From: Branchiostoma floridae
Lineage: Eukaryota; Chordata; Leptocardii; Amphioxiformes; Branchiostomatidae
Assembly (NCBI RefSeq): GCF_000003815.2
Contig: NC_049992.1
Coordinates: forward strand, 9,282,532 to 9,346,531
DNA: 64,000 nucleotides
Reading direction: 5' to 3'
The translations under genes were made by a program, and so were the position numbers. Shown here piece after piece: positions 54,210-64,000 of this stretch; the first letter of the stretch is position 1; every line of letters begins with the position of its first letter. Below the pieces are notes generated by a model, which did not search any database, was not told where the DNA came from, and worked only from the letters and a program-made list of their open reading frames with translations.

Positions 54210-54302
54210 CTACTTGGTCTTTAAGACGTTTTAAGCGTCTTGCTATTCCTGTCGATATTTCTTGGTCTTGAGGCATTTCCATCCGGCAAGAACTCCAAAA
54301 AG
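54210..54302 (+). other. Candidate non-coding first exon of SLC46
   Basis: The segment from the presumed start site to the donor GTAAGT at 54303 has no useful ORF. It could be spliced to the coding exon at 57277, whose 5' end is only five bases from its ATG. Linkage is inferred from order and strand. Confidence 0.4.
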
Positions 54303-54719
54303 GTAAGTCCTTTGTTATATTATCTATTTAAAAGAAAAAGATCTGCTGATATCATGTATTAACTTTAATACATTTTGACCAATGAAAGATTTCTCCATCA
54401 CGATAGAAAACTGTAGTTGACAGTATTGCCTGTTTTTAGTCAACAGAGAAGTTAAGATAATCACATATCATCCGGAACGAATTGCCTTTCTAACTGACGT
54501 TTATAGTAATGTTTCCCAATAGTAGCTCTTTGTTGTACGACATACCAAAATACAAAACATTGTAACCCTTTTGAAAAGGCATTTATATGTTTCGAAGCGA
54601 AGTCTAATAGCTAAACGTGCCATAACTCTTCACTGCAGAATGTACGATTGTTTCACTATGGTGAAGACATGTAGCACATTCTCTAGACAACACATTTTTT
54701 AAAGACAGTTATTTCTACA

Positions 54720-54845
54720 TTGCTTGTACACTTGCCATAACTCTTCACTGCAGAATGTGCGAGTGTTTCACTATCGTGAAGAAATACAGCACTTTCTCTA
54801 GACAACCTATTTTTAAAGGCGGTTATTTCTACATTGCTTGTACAC
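54720..54845. repeat. Local tandem duplication in the SLC46 first intron
   Basis: CATAACTCTTCACTGCAGAATG, TGTTTCACTAT and TTCTCTAGACAACA/C occur at 54620-54720 and again at 54735-54845. Confidence 0.7.
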
Positions 54846-55782
54846 CTCTAATGGTTAATGAATGCAGTGGAAAATGAAATACATTTTATTAACAGGAGTT
54901 CGTACTAGGAAGCTGTGAGAAACAGATTGCCACAATTTTACTGCGCTTTTAGAATTTAGGACATCACCAAAAGACGACGTTTTTACTTAATTGACAAACA
55001 TAATGCAGAACGTGAGACATATCTTTATCCCCTGCCTTCAAAGAAGAAATCCAACCCCCGCAATAGTAAACGAAGTACCTTCTAATTCATTAGACATTAG
55101 TGCTTTGTGCTACATCACTGTACCCGTAGATTGAGAGAGACTGTACATAAAATTAGCCAGGCTTGATTTTACAACTTAAACAATTACATGTATATAAAAC
55201 TTTAATCTAAAAAGAACTCACAACGTATCACTAAAACTTAAAAACGTATAATAAGGACGTCAGTGGATGAGAAACATGTTTCAGGACATTGGTAAGGCGC
55301 GCTTTCGTTCATCTGTATATTTTCTTTCAATCGTTTTATTATTCAACCTTTTTTCCAACAGTCGTGGAGGATTTGTTTGGCCAGCCGTCAGAAAGAAAGT
55401 GTTCCATTTTCTACCATGCATCATTTTCATGACAGTCGTAGTTTTCTGACAGAAATTATCTAACTTGCTTCCATGTCAGGCTTCACGCCCCTTTTTCTTA
55501 CTATATCCCCTTTTTTCGATTGTATATTAGTATTATATTATGATACCGATTGATACCGTTTTTCTGATAGCCATCAAGGAAAGAATGTTACTATTTACCA
55601 CCGTTCGTGGTTTCCTGACCGCCGCCTTATTATCTGTCAGTAGTGCCAGCCTCTTTGTGTTACGGCTCGGTCATATTCATGATCATTCGTCATGAGCCGT
55701 CGTACGATTTTGATGTCGTAGAATTTCCATGCAGGCTGCGACAGACAAAAAGCAGAGAATGATCTATGTCAACCTTTTGCGT

Positions 55783-55989
55783 AATACCCCTGTCACATTT
55801 GGCGAAGATCGATCGGACGACGATTCTGCGGCAATCGACCGAACCTCGCTTATGATAATAACTTCATTGCACAAAAATTGTACAAAGTATGGCTTATATG
55901 TGGCAGGGACAGTTTTCGGGTGAAAAATATGCGCAGCTCTCTGTCGATCTTAAATATTGCCGATCGTGGATAATGTGACAGGGGTATAA
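55783..55989. mobile_element. MITE with ACCCCTGTCACATT ends
   Basis: AATACCCCTGTCACATT and AATGTGACAGGGGTATAA are inverted. The interior has matching CGATC-rich parts. It probably moved as a non-autonomous element. Confidence 0.75.
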
Positions 55990-56643
55990 CAACTGAATTT
56001 TACATGCGTGGTTATCCCAAAAAATAAAAATGCACTCATTCGTACGGTACATGATGACCCTGGTCACCTACTGTTCTCCCAGTCTGGTAGCCCGTCAAGT
56101 TGTCGTGAAGTGCAAGCCACCAGAGAAGCTCAATCATTCGGTAGGGTGTGTGCGCATTGTCCATATTGCGTCAGGCAGCGCCGTCTACGTGCATTTGAGC
56201 ACACAGTTTGGGTCAACGGTGCGTCACCGCTGTCAGAAGCCGACGGCCGGCGGAAAATGGTAGCCGTCAGAAAACGACACCTGAAAGAAAATTGTGCCCT
56301 TTGGAAACTGTTGAGTCAGAAAGCGGTCGCCATAAAAAAAGTGTTGCGTCAGAAAATGATGACTTTAATCAAATGGTTGCTGTTAGAAAATGGTGACCGC
56401 TAGATGGAAGAGAACGTCTGTCCAGGCGAGCTTTTGGTCATTATACAAATAGCAACTGAATCAAATGGTCAAGTACCGACTTCGTGATTTCCATTCAGTT
56501 TGAGTCATCTCACAAAACAGTTAAAAGCGGATCGACTATAGGCCCGGTCGTACAATCGCCGTGCGATAGCGTACTGAGGGTATTAAATTAGATGTTCTTG
56601 GAATAGTCATGTGTACGTGTGTCCTAAAAATTTCAGCTGTCTG

Positions 56644-56866
56644 GTTAGGGCGCGGTCACATTGGTCTTGCGATCATCGTACGATCGCTAACTTCGGGCAT
56701 TTTGGTGGAAAGAAATGTACGTCTTCTGTAAAGTTCAACTGTCTTGGTAGACAAAGTGCTGTTTTGGATCCATGTCGGTGGTTGGTTCTACCGGGTCACG
56801 GCCTGCCTGAAAATCCTATGGCATCAAAATACATCGCAGGACCCATGTGGCCGCGCCCTTACGGAA
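56644..56866. mobile_element. MITE with AGGGCGCGGTCACATTGG ends
   Basis: TTAGGGCGCGGTCACAT and ATGTGGCCGCGCCCTTA are inverted ends. It resembles the neighbouring ACCCCTGTCACATT element in having CACATT next to a GC-rich end. Confidence 0.7.
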
Positions 56867-57281
56867 ACTAAAATCTCCCTTGTCAATGGTTAGCTTTGTC
56901 ATAGCCTGCTGGAAAGTACTACGTTTACATCGAAATCGTGCGACTACCTACGGTGAATGTTGAGTGTATTGAGATAGTCAATAGCGTTAGCGTCCATTGC
57001 TTATCCTGTTGGCCGACGATTTGTGGGCAAATCGGCGCCAAAACTCTTATCAGAGTCATCTTTATGACAGGAAGGTTTGGATCTACCTGACCAAACAAGC
57101 TGTTTCCTGTTGGGTTGCTGTGTTTTTTGATGTTATACTTTTCGTTAACAGTTTTCAGAAATGTATTTGTATCAGAAAAGTACATGTATTGTTGAGAGCA
57201 AACTTTGCCGGTGTCTCTTGCTGACAGTTCATTTTCTGTTTGTTTATTTGTTTATTCTTTTTGTTTATTTGTTCAGACATC

Positions 57282-57741
57282 ATGAAGAATCCACTGCAGT
57301 TCATCACTGTTGAGCCTGTACTGTTGATGTACATGACCGCCACCTTGATGATGACCCCGGTACTGCAGCAGACCATCTACTACAAGCTGTGCTACCAGTT
57401 TAACAACGCCTCCATCTGTGACAACCTGGGAGACTACAAGCACGTCGAGTACGAAGTTCAAGAGCAGGCCTCCCGATGGTACCTGTACATCACGGTCTGT
57501 ATCTCCGCTCCCGCCATTTTCATCTCCTTCTTCGTGGGCCCTTGGAGCGACAGGGTCGGGCGGCGGCTCCCGATGTGCCTGCCGCCCGTGGGAGGCCTGC
57601 TCTACGCCCTGTCATTTCTCGTGCAGTCGCTGGACCAGTTCCTGCTCACCATCCCGGTGGAGTGGACGCTGGTCGGCGCCTTGGCGCAAGGCTTTCTGGG
57701 AGGATACACCGTCATCATCCTCACCACTTACAGTTACCTGG
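57282..57741 (+). CDS. SLC46 coding exon 1
   Basis: The exon is entered after acceptor TTGTTCAG and starts MKNPLQFITVEP. It contains TM1 to about TM5 and the GPWSDRVGRR motif, ending TYSYL before GTGAGT. A longer upstream ORF only reads through the polypyrimidine tract. Confidence 0.85.
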
Positions 57742-60700
57742 GTGAGTTGTGGAATGATTAATTACATCCATTAAAACGCAGGTATTGTTTTAGATCCAAT
57801 TGTTTCTTAAGCTTTGTTAGCATTGGACTGGGTCCTAGTTTATTACCGGGTTAAAGTTGTAGCCAGAGACCGTCAGGATGCGAAGGTTGAGTTGCCCTGC
57901 CTTCAAATGTTCTCAAGGTTGTGTTACATTTTGTCAACGAATTTACAAAAAAAAACTCTAAACGTTTCACGTGAGCTTTGATTTCTTGTTGCGTTTTGCA
58001 GTAGATAACGCTAGTTCACTCTTATTCACGTGCGTGGTACGAAGCTATATGCGTTGTTTTTAAAAACAGGGTACTTAGTGGTATGAAGTAGACGGACAGT
58101 ACGTGGCCTCACACTGAAACGTCACCAATTAAAACCACCCTCCGTCGACTTGATATCCATAGATACCCTGTTTCTAAAAACAACGAATATAGGTTACCCC
58201 ACAGTGAATAAAAGTGAACTAGCGGTATCTATTATCAAACATATGATGTTCTCTGGGTGGTCCAATTCAGACTTGTTAATCTTTAATCCATGCAGCCGAC
58301 GTGACAACAGAAGAGAACCGCACCAGACGCATGAGTATCCTGACCGCCATGTTGACCATCTCCGGCACCATCGGGCTCGGTGTCGGCGGCGTCCTCGTGG
58401 ACAACTTCGGCTTCTTCGTCGTGTTCGCCGTCTGCATGGGCCTGCACGTCATCAACTTCATCTACATCTGGGCCAGGCTGGGGGAGAAGAAAAGAGACGA
58501 AAACAGCCAAGGTTGGATTGCAACTTTTGTAATGCATAAGCTAACCTTACAGTCCGGTCTTAAGCTAAGGGCACAACCCGCCGAACGTGCAATTTGTCCG
58601 TACGTTGTTTTTTTGAGGTCACAACCGCCACGTATTTCTGAAAACGTTCAGGCTGTACAGGGCAGGCGCGTCGCCCGTACTGGCACGTACGGGGAGCGAA
58701 TCCGCAGCCCGATAGCACACAAAGTTTTGCCTGCACGTAAAGTTCTACGGCGTGTCTCCGTGTTCCAAATCCGTCGGATTCCCTACGAGTTCGTACGGAG
58801 GCGGTACTTACCACTTACGGATCCCAAAAGATTGCCCACGTTTTGGCACGTACGGTGGGGTTGTGTCCCTAGCTTAATCTAACCTTACAGTCCGGTCTTA
58901 CGCATCTTCTACGTATTGTGCAAACTACTATAGTACTGGTCTGTTAAACGGACTGCGCCAGAATGCACCAAGTATTCTTAAAATGAAGCGACTGGCACGG
59001 AGTCCGATGAGATTGTCCGCTTAACGTAGTGATAAGACAAACAACAAAACATCAAAACCTTAACACATACGCACAAAATGCTGATACTTTTTTATAGATC
59101 TCTTCTACAAAGTACTGTTGAAGTACTGTAGGCTATGTTGAATGCAGGAAGTAATTTAGCCGCAGTCAATGCTAGGATATACATGTGTATCTTAAAAAGC
59201 TTTGGCCACGATACTATTAGCCTTTTTGTGCACCATGTCGACTCACTATGTTTTACATTATACGATGCTGAGTTGTGGTAAGGCAAACCTATTTTGAGAT
59301 TTCGTTCAGTTCTTTTGATCTTATTTTCTGTTACAGTAACACACACTAAGGTGGACTGTTCGTATGTGATGAACACCCTGAAGGTCGTCACGAAGGTCCG
59401 CCCCAACAAAGGCCGTCTCCACCTCATCCTGCTCTTCCTCTGCCTCTTCATCTATGCTCTCTGCAACACAGGTGAGTCTTCGGACCAGACAGATGTTATC
59501 ATAAGCCGGTTTCACACGTGCGTATACATTCAAGTCCGTATGAGGCCCGTATGGAATTCATAGCCTCTACCAGACTCCATATGTCGCTAGGAAAATAGCA
59601 GAAATTGGACAAATATAGACATAACATGCCAGAGGAGTTAGCTGTCCAAGGAGTATGCTGTGTGACCAGCCAACTCCTCTGGTGTGTTATCTGGCTATAT
59701 TTGTTCAATTTCTATCATTTTTCTAGCGACCTGTAGAGGCTTGTAGAGGTTAAGACTTCCATTAGGACCTCGTGCACACTTGAATATATACGCATGTGTG
59801 AACCCACCTTTAGAAACGCGTGTCCTTGTTCTAGCGTAACTGAATGTGGCGAGCAAATGGTTTTATGGTATAACGTGACTGTTTTGGCGAGTCACTTATT
59901 CAATCTTTCAACTCTCCCTCTCTCTTTCTTTTTCTCTGACCCCCTTTCAATCATTCAACAGTAACTTTCTGAAACACCTCTTTTTCTTTCTACTCTATCT
60001 CCTACATGGTGATCACTTCTATGGAGTACAATGATCATAGTCTTGGTTTATTGATATTCGATCTTTGAACTCTAAAATACATGGCAACAGAAGACGCTGA
60101 ATTGTGCACTTTCGGCATGGTAAGTCTGGAGTTATGTAGTTCTAACAGTGTATAAAAAGCATGCATTCAAAGTAGGGCTGGGTACCGGTACCGGTACGGT
60201 GTACCGGTACAAAACCGGTTTTTCTCATTGGACCGGTCCAGAAAAACCGGACCTGAAAGAATTCGATGGACCGGATTTTGGACCGTTTGGAAAATGGACA
60301 CCATATACGTATGATAAGGCATTCACACGTTTTCGGGGTTAACGGTCTAGGCAAATAACAAGAGCGAATCATGCTTGCAGAGTAGAGTCTAAAGTCGTTT
60401 TTACCAACTTTTACAGTTAATCGTACGGAGGCAGTTAGCCTTGTAGGATTTTAAAACGCCAGTGGGAGTCTAATACTCCACAATGCAGATTTCTTTGTAG
60501 CAAAATGGACCATTGTTTTGACTATCGCCCATTCACAAGTTTTCACATACTGAATCAGGTCCAGGTTCAGGTCCGGACCTGGACGTGATCGTCTGGACCT
60601 CAACCGGACCTGGACCTGAATTTTCTGTACCGGTACCCACCCCTAATTCAAAGTATACCAAAATAGAATCAACGTACGCATGTTACGTCAATGTCGGCTG

Positions 60701-63700
60701 ACCGGTCACAGGCATTATGATTATTCGACGTAGTGTGACGAGCGCCGCGATCTCAGCTGGTCTTGTGTCACCATTAAGTAAAGCTTACATACCAGATAAA
60801 ATATTGACCACACCCTCCCCGTGTTCTAGTTGTTTATAAACGACACCTGACCAAAACCATCACAAAGCCCATGTCTACCCTCATGATCAGTTGACAAATA
60901 ACAGGGTATTTGATTCTCGTTTTGAATGCATTTTTCATTTCCTCAATATATTGTGTTCCGGAACTAAACCCAAAGTACACATTGTTTTTCTTGCCACCGC
61001 TTTGTAAATACTCCTTTGCTTGCCGAAGGACTGAGCTGCTATTACAGGTGATAGAGAGCTAACTGTGTTCAACAAATTAAAAGTACTCAAAATGACCGAC
61101 AGGACACAGCACTTAGCACATGTAGATGAAATCAGAAAGTATGGTCAAAGTTTCATTCAGGAATATTCAATGTAAAGTCATCAAAATCTACTCTAATGTT
61201 ATTAGTAACTAGGAAAATTGATAAATTACACAACCCTACATGATAACTTGCATATGCCACAAATATGCCACAAGCATTTGCTCAATATAGATATTCGAAG
61301 TAGTTATTTTCTCTTATTCGCCCAAGTTTAATTATCTCTTCTTTTCAATTCAAATATGTAGCAAATAACAGTGTCAGTTGTCAGGAAACTATTGTAGAAA
61401 TTCCCCATCAATAAAAAAAATGAGCTTTACATAATCTGTATTTGTTGATACTTCCTTTCATCTTTTATGTAAAATGCATGTGCCACTGAACCTAACCTAA
61501 GTCTGCAATGTAATACCTACGCTATTCCATATTAGAACTAGGGGCTACATTATAAAGTAAAAAAATATGATATTCAAAATCTGATAATCTACAATAAATG
61601 TCAGCAATAATATGCAAAGCGCTATTACATTAGGACGAGATTGGGACAGTAATTTGAGAGTTCTAGAAAACAGTTTTTGTCTTTGTTTCGTTAAGGACAG
61701 GTGTACCGTGAATTTGAGAGCCCTCGAGAAAGCCTGGCTTATTGACTAGTAATGCTAGACTCTCAGCAAAACACTCAATGCTTCGATGAAGCTTAAGCAT
61801 CCAGGTAATAAGATACGGCAAAAAGCAGTTACTGAAGTGACTGGATATGATTTTGGAAACGGTCAGACGTTTCAGACACCATCTGGTGTCTTTCGTCAGT
61901 GACACTGGAGAGTGTCTAGACACTAGGGTTGTAGCCAGCCAGAAATCATTGTCCCCTCGATTTTGAATGGCTTTGGCGCAGTGTTCCTAGGGGGTCCTGG
62001 GGCATGCTCCCCAGGAAAATTTTGAAATCTAGACCCTCTGAAATGCTATTTCCTGCATTTTGAGGGTTGAATTTTGCTCACAGAGGACGGAATGGACAAA
62101 AATGCGTTGTAAAAATGAAAGCATTTTCTTGAATCTTACGTCTGTTCACATGTTTGTCTTACAGGTGTGAACGAGATCGCCATCTTGTTTACGAAGCGTA
62201 CCGAGATCGACATGAGTAACTCTAACTACGGGTACTGGCAGGCCGCTCGTAACCTGGTCCCTGCGCTGTTCCTTATGCTGCTGCTACCCATTCTGTCAAG
62301 GTTTGTACCTCCGCCCCTGGGGCGTCACCCAAAACTTTCATGTTGATAAACTACTAAAGGTGGACTCTCACGGCACATGGGGCACCGGTGCGGCACTGCG
62401 GGGTTCGTTTACTGCTGCACTGTTTGTTATTTTCGCGATTTTTAATAATTTACATATTGCGAAATACGTAAAATAATGACTTAGAAGAAAACAAAGTGCA
62501 CAAAACGGAAGAAAATTCGTTCTTTATCTCTGAAATCGTTGTGTTATCTGCGAACCCTGCAGTGCCACACCAGTGCCGCAAGTGCAGTGAGAGTCCACCT
62601 TTAGTGATGGTCATTGTGTTTTACTCAAATGTTGCCTGATGATAAAAGCAACAGATATCAAACGTTCTTATATAGTCCGTGGATAGACTAACTCTTGAAG
62701 ACTATATCAGGAACCATGTGGCTACAGAGTTACTAAGCTCAAGTGTGTGGTGGTGTAAAAATATTTCATTCGAGAGGCTTTTTTTTTTCTGAAACTTGCT
62801 TTGCTGTATCTAAATCTTAAGATAAAGACTTCTTATTGAATGAAAGAAAGGTTCAGATCTAAAAAAAAACTGACACGAGATATTTTTCGAAAATTCTGTT
62901 TTTCTCGCTTTAATGGGATGAATTCAAGATTTTACGTCAAGCCGACATCGTGAGAAAAACGATACGTCTGATTTTCTTGCAGGTGGTTTTCTGACACCAC
63001 CCTGGCTGCCATCGGCGCAGTGTCTAGTGTGGGCATGTTTGAGCTGATGGCCTTTTCTGTCAATGAAGCTATGCTGTGGGCAAGTAAGTGTATTCTCCAA
63101 GAAGAGGTTAGGTACCGGCTTGTTCTGGAAGTTTTTCTAGACATTCGTATCAGTTATTATCTTGTTGGGTTTTATTTTTGGTTAGTGGGCAAAGACAAAA
63201 CCTGACAAAATAGAAAGTAAACCTGATATAAACACCTAAAAACGTTCAAAACAATCCAAAGCTAAACCCCTGCTTGTAGGCTAAAGTAAATTAAGTGTCG
63301 TCTTCATTTGGTTCTGTTGACTTATGTACACTGTAGACAAGCATTTGTTCGCACAGCGTCCAGCAAATAAGAAACGTTATTACAGTTCGTGGCGCTCGCA
63401 AACAAGATGTCTGTCAATTGGTGAGCACATGTACAGGTACAACATTTTTCATCTCCAAGCAGATGTAAGGATCCAGTTCCATGTTTCATCCGCGACATAT
63501 AGCATCCAGATCTTTAGAGTAGTGTCCCTTTATTCTTCCTGCGACATGTACCTAGACGGAGTCGGATCCTTACATCTGCTTGTATATAACAACGCCTTAA
63601 ACCAGCCGCTTTTTCTTTATTGGTAAAGTTTACTGCAAATCAAATTCTTGCCCGTGGGCTAATTGCAGAGAACATGAGAGATTCAAACAGTGTAGAATAC

Positions 63701-64000
63701 AATATCACAAGTGTCTTCTCTAGTCTGAAGCTAGTAATACTAAAAGCTAACTCTAGATCCTAGGTTATTGGGGGGTTTTCGAAGACAGTGGAAGACGAAA
63801 GATCTCACCTTTTCTATTATGTTTGGGTTTTGTGATGGACTTTTTTCTTTTTGTCAATGAATGTGAGGAAGTTTGGATGGAATTTGGTGGCCTCTTTGAA
63901 CAGCCCTTTTCTTTCGTGATCGTAGAAAGAGCAGTTTGACATAAAATGTGTTTCGTCTTCCACCACGTTTGATGTGCATTGTTTCTTTCACACACAGGTA
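57282..64000 (+). CDS. SLC46-family MFS transporter (partial, 3' end outside window)
   Basis: Coding exons seen: 57282-57741, 58296-58511, 59337-59471, 62165-62300, 62983-63083, and a last one starting at 63998; the visible part is about 350 aa. Phases agree (1,1,1,2,1). TM1 starts after VEP near residue 11, as in SLC46 proteins. The MFS loop motif GPWSDRVGRR is at 86-95, and ADVTTEENRTRR joins exons 1 and 2 after TM6. Extracellular NNASIC has an N-glycosylation site. Family members include the proton-coupled folate transporter SLC46A1 and lysosomal SLC46A3; the exact substrate cannot be told here. It sits at the plasma membrane or lysosome by analogy. Human members have about 450-460 aa, so roughly a quarter is missing. 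Confidence 0.85.
58001..58232. mobile_element. MITE with about 65-bp terminal repeats
   Basis: Arms CGCTAGTTCACTCTTATTCA... and ...TGAATAAAAGTGAACTAGCG extend to GTTTTTAAAAACAGGGTA / TACCCTGTTTCTAAAAAC. It lies in SLC46 coding intron 1. Confidence 0.8.
58296..58511 (+). CDS. SLC46 coding exon 2
   Basis: Phase 1-1. It encodes DVTTEENRTRRMSILTAML then two TM helices (GTIGLGVGGVLVDNFGF; FAVCMGLHVINFIYIW), ending ARLGEKKRDENSQ. Confidence 0.88.
58560..58877. mobile_element. MITE (TTAAGCTAAGGGCACAACCC ends), copy 3
   Basis: TTAA occurs at both borders (58560-58563, 58874-58877) around GCTAAGGGC...GTCCCTAGC. In addition a 22-bp direct repeat flanks the element (58541-58562 and 58879-58900). Confidence 0.85.
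59337..59471 (+). CDS. SLC46 coding exon 3
   Basis: Phase 1-1. It encodes the large cytoplasmic loop (VMNTLKVVTKVRPNKGR) and TM7 (LHLILLFLCLFIYALC). Confidence 0.85.
59503..59811. mobile_element. Outer MITE (GGTTTCACACGTGCG ends) with nested insertion
   Basis: GGTTTCACACGTGCGTATAC and ATACGCATGTGTGAACCC are inverted ends. The middle is occupied by another MITE at 59562-59747. Confidence 0.72.
59562..59747. mobile_element. Nested palindromic MITE (CTCTACCAGACTCC family)
   Basis: CCTCTACCAGACTCC and AGAAATTGGACAAATATAG match, in inverse, CTATATTTGTTCAATTTCT on the right. Same family as 44954-45115. Confidence 0.78.
60175..60645 (-). repeat. Dispersed repeat rich in GGTCC/GGACC, copy 3
   Basis: Reverse-strand copy of the repeat at 176-570 and 8893-9345. 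Ends TAGGGCTGGGTACCGG and CGGTACCCACCCCTAA are inverted. Confidence 0.65.
61660..61930 (-). mobile_element. Probable Penelope-like retroelement fragment
   Basis: On the minus strand a hammerhead-like motif is followed by AATCATATCCAGTCACTTCA and TTATTACCTGGATGC. This order resembles hammerhead-bearing terminal repeats of Penelope-like elements as I know them. No reverse transcriptase is present. Confidence 0.45.
61866..61924 (-). ncRNA. Hammerhead ribozyme motif, near complete
   Basis: On the minus strand: TGTC cleavage context, stem I (GACACT-CTCC-AGTGTC), CTGACGA (61893-61899), a perfect 7-bp stem II (AGACACC-AGAT-GGTGTCT), GAAA (61870-61873) and CGTC closing a weak 3-4 bp stem III. Core nucleotides fit the hammerhead consensus; one extra A follows CTGACGA and one base bulges in stem I. 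Confidence 0.6.
62165..62300 (+). CDS. SLC46 coding exon 4
   Basis: Phase 1-2. It encodes VNEIAILFTKRTEIDMSNS, then YGYWQAARNLVPALFLMLLL, TM8 region. Confidence 0.87.
62355..62603. mobile_element. MITE with AAAGGTGGACTCTCAC ends
   Basis: Arms of about 50 bp are inverted (TAAAGGTGGACTCTCACGGC / GTGAGAGTCCACCTTTAG; GGCACTGCGGGGTTCG / CGAACCCTGCAGTGCC). The interior TTCGTTCTTTATCTCTGAAA is shared with the 51793-52992 element. Confidence 0.8.
62983..63083 (+). CDS. SLC46 coding exon 5
   Basis: Phase 2-1. It encodes WFSDTTLAAIGAVSSVGMFE and LMAFSVNEAMLWA, TM9 region, before GTAAGT. The next exon begins at 63998 after CACACACAG. Confidence 0.83.
63452..63578. mobile_element. MITE of the CCAAGCAGATG family
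   Basis: CAAGCAGATGTAAGGATCC and GGATCCTTACATCTGCTTG are exact inverses about 90 bp apart. The right terminal GGAGAT is missing. Confidence 0.72.
63620..63700. repeat. Short interspersed fragment, copy 2
   Basis: AAATTCTTGCCCGTGGGCTAATTGCA matches the fragment at 17595-17690 over its shared core. Confidence 0.45.

Larger units (their letters stand above)
60646..62164. other. Rest of SLC46 coding intron 3
   Basis: AT-rich intron sequence without exons. It includes the ribozyme-like retroelement fragment at about 61660-61930. Confidence 0.6.

Noticed and set aside
57240-57281. Upstream start for SLC46 (MFICLFFLFICSDI...)
   Set aside because: The added residues come from the T-rich tract before a good acceptor (TTGTTCAG), so this is intron, not a signal sequence.

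Overview
This window looks like draft genomic sequence from a marine invertebrate chordate, most likely an amphioxus (Branchiostoma). The genes are split by GT-AG introns, and there are expanded C-type lectin receptors, a GPI-type matrix metalloproteinase and an SLC46 transporter. Introns are packed with MITEs and microsatellites, and there are four N gaps (34047-34520, 43365-43641, 45157-45267, 50568-50667). The species call is inference; the gene families are read from translated exons whose splice phases agree.

Layout. (1) About 1.1-37 kb, plus strand: four tandem genes for type II membrane C-type lectin-like receptors, here CTL1-CTL4. Each has a short N-terminal cytoplasmic tail, a Cys/basic juxtamembrane segment plus TM helix, a Pro/Thr-rich stalk with a seven-residue period, and one C-terminal CTLD split over two exons. 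CTL1 (1135-6553) and CTL2 (9791-21472) come from one local duplication (about 0.2-8 kb versus 8.9-23.7 kb). CTL2 is longer because its first intron gained about 7 kb of nested mobile DNA. CTL3 (24444-26987) lacks a tyrosine tail exon and has the canonical EPN sugar-binding motif. CTL4 (29199-36906) has two related tail exons and several tyrosine motifs.

(2) 37-41 kb: intergenic, with a small acidic ORF and a degraded hammerhead-ribozyme-like motif. (3) 41.4-48.2 kb, plus strand: a matrix metalloproteinase with signal peptide, Cys switch, furin site, catalytic domain, hinge, four hemopexin blades and a hydrophobic C-terminus. The HExxH exon is not visible and may lie in a gap. (4) 48.2-54 kb: MITE-rich intergenic DNA, including a tRNA-like sequence and a 1.2 kb inverted-repeat element. 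(5) 54.2-64 kb, plus strand: the 5' two thirds of an SLC46-family MFS transporter, with a candidate TATA promoter and non-coding first exon; it continues past the window.

Repeats dominate the non-coding sequence: MITEs with TIRs and recognisable target duplications (TA, TAA, TTAA, 9 bp), a 4.2 kb TTAA-flanked piggyBac-like element holding a three-unit array of about 1.04 kb, and a dispersed family whose ends form hairpins. The four receptor genes look like one immune-receptor-type cluster. They differ mainly in tail tyrosine motifs and in the calcium/sugar-binding residues of the CTLD.
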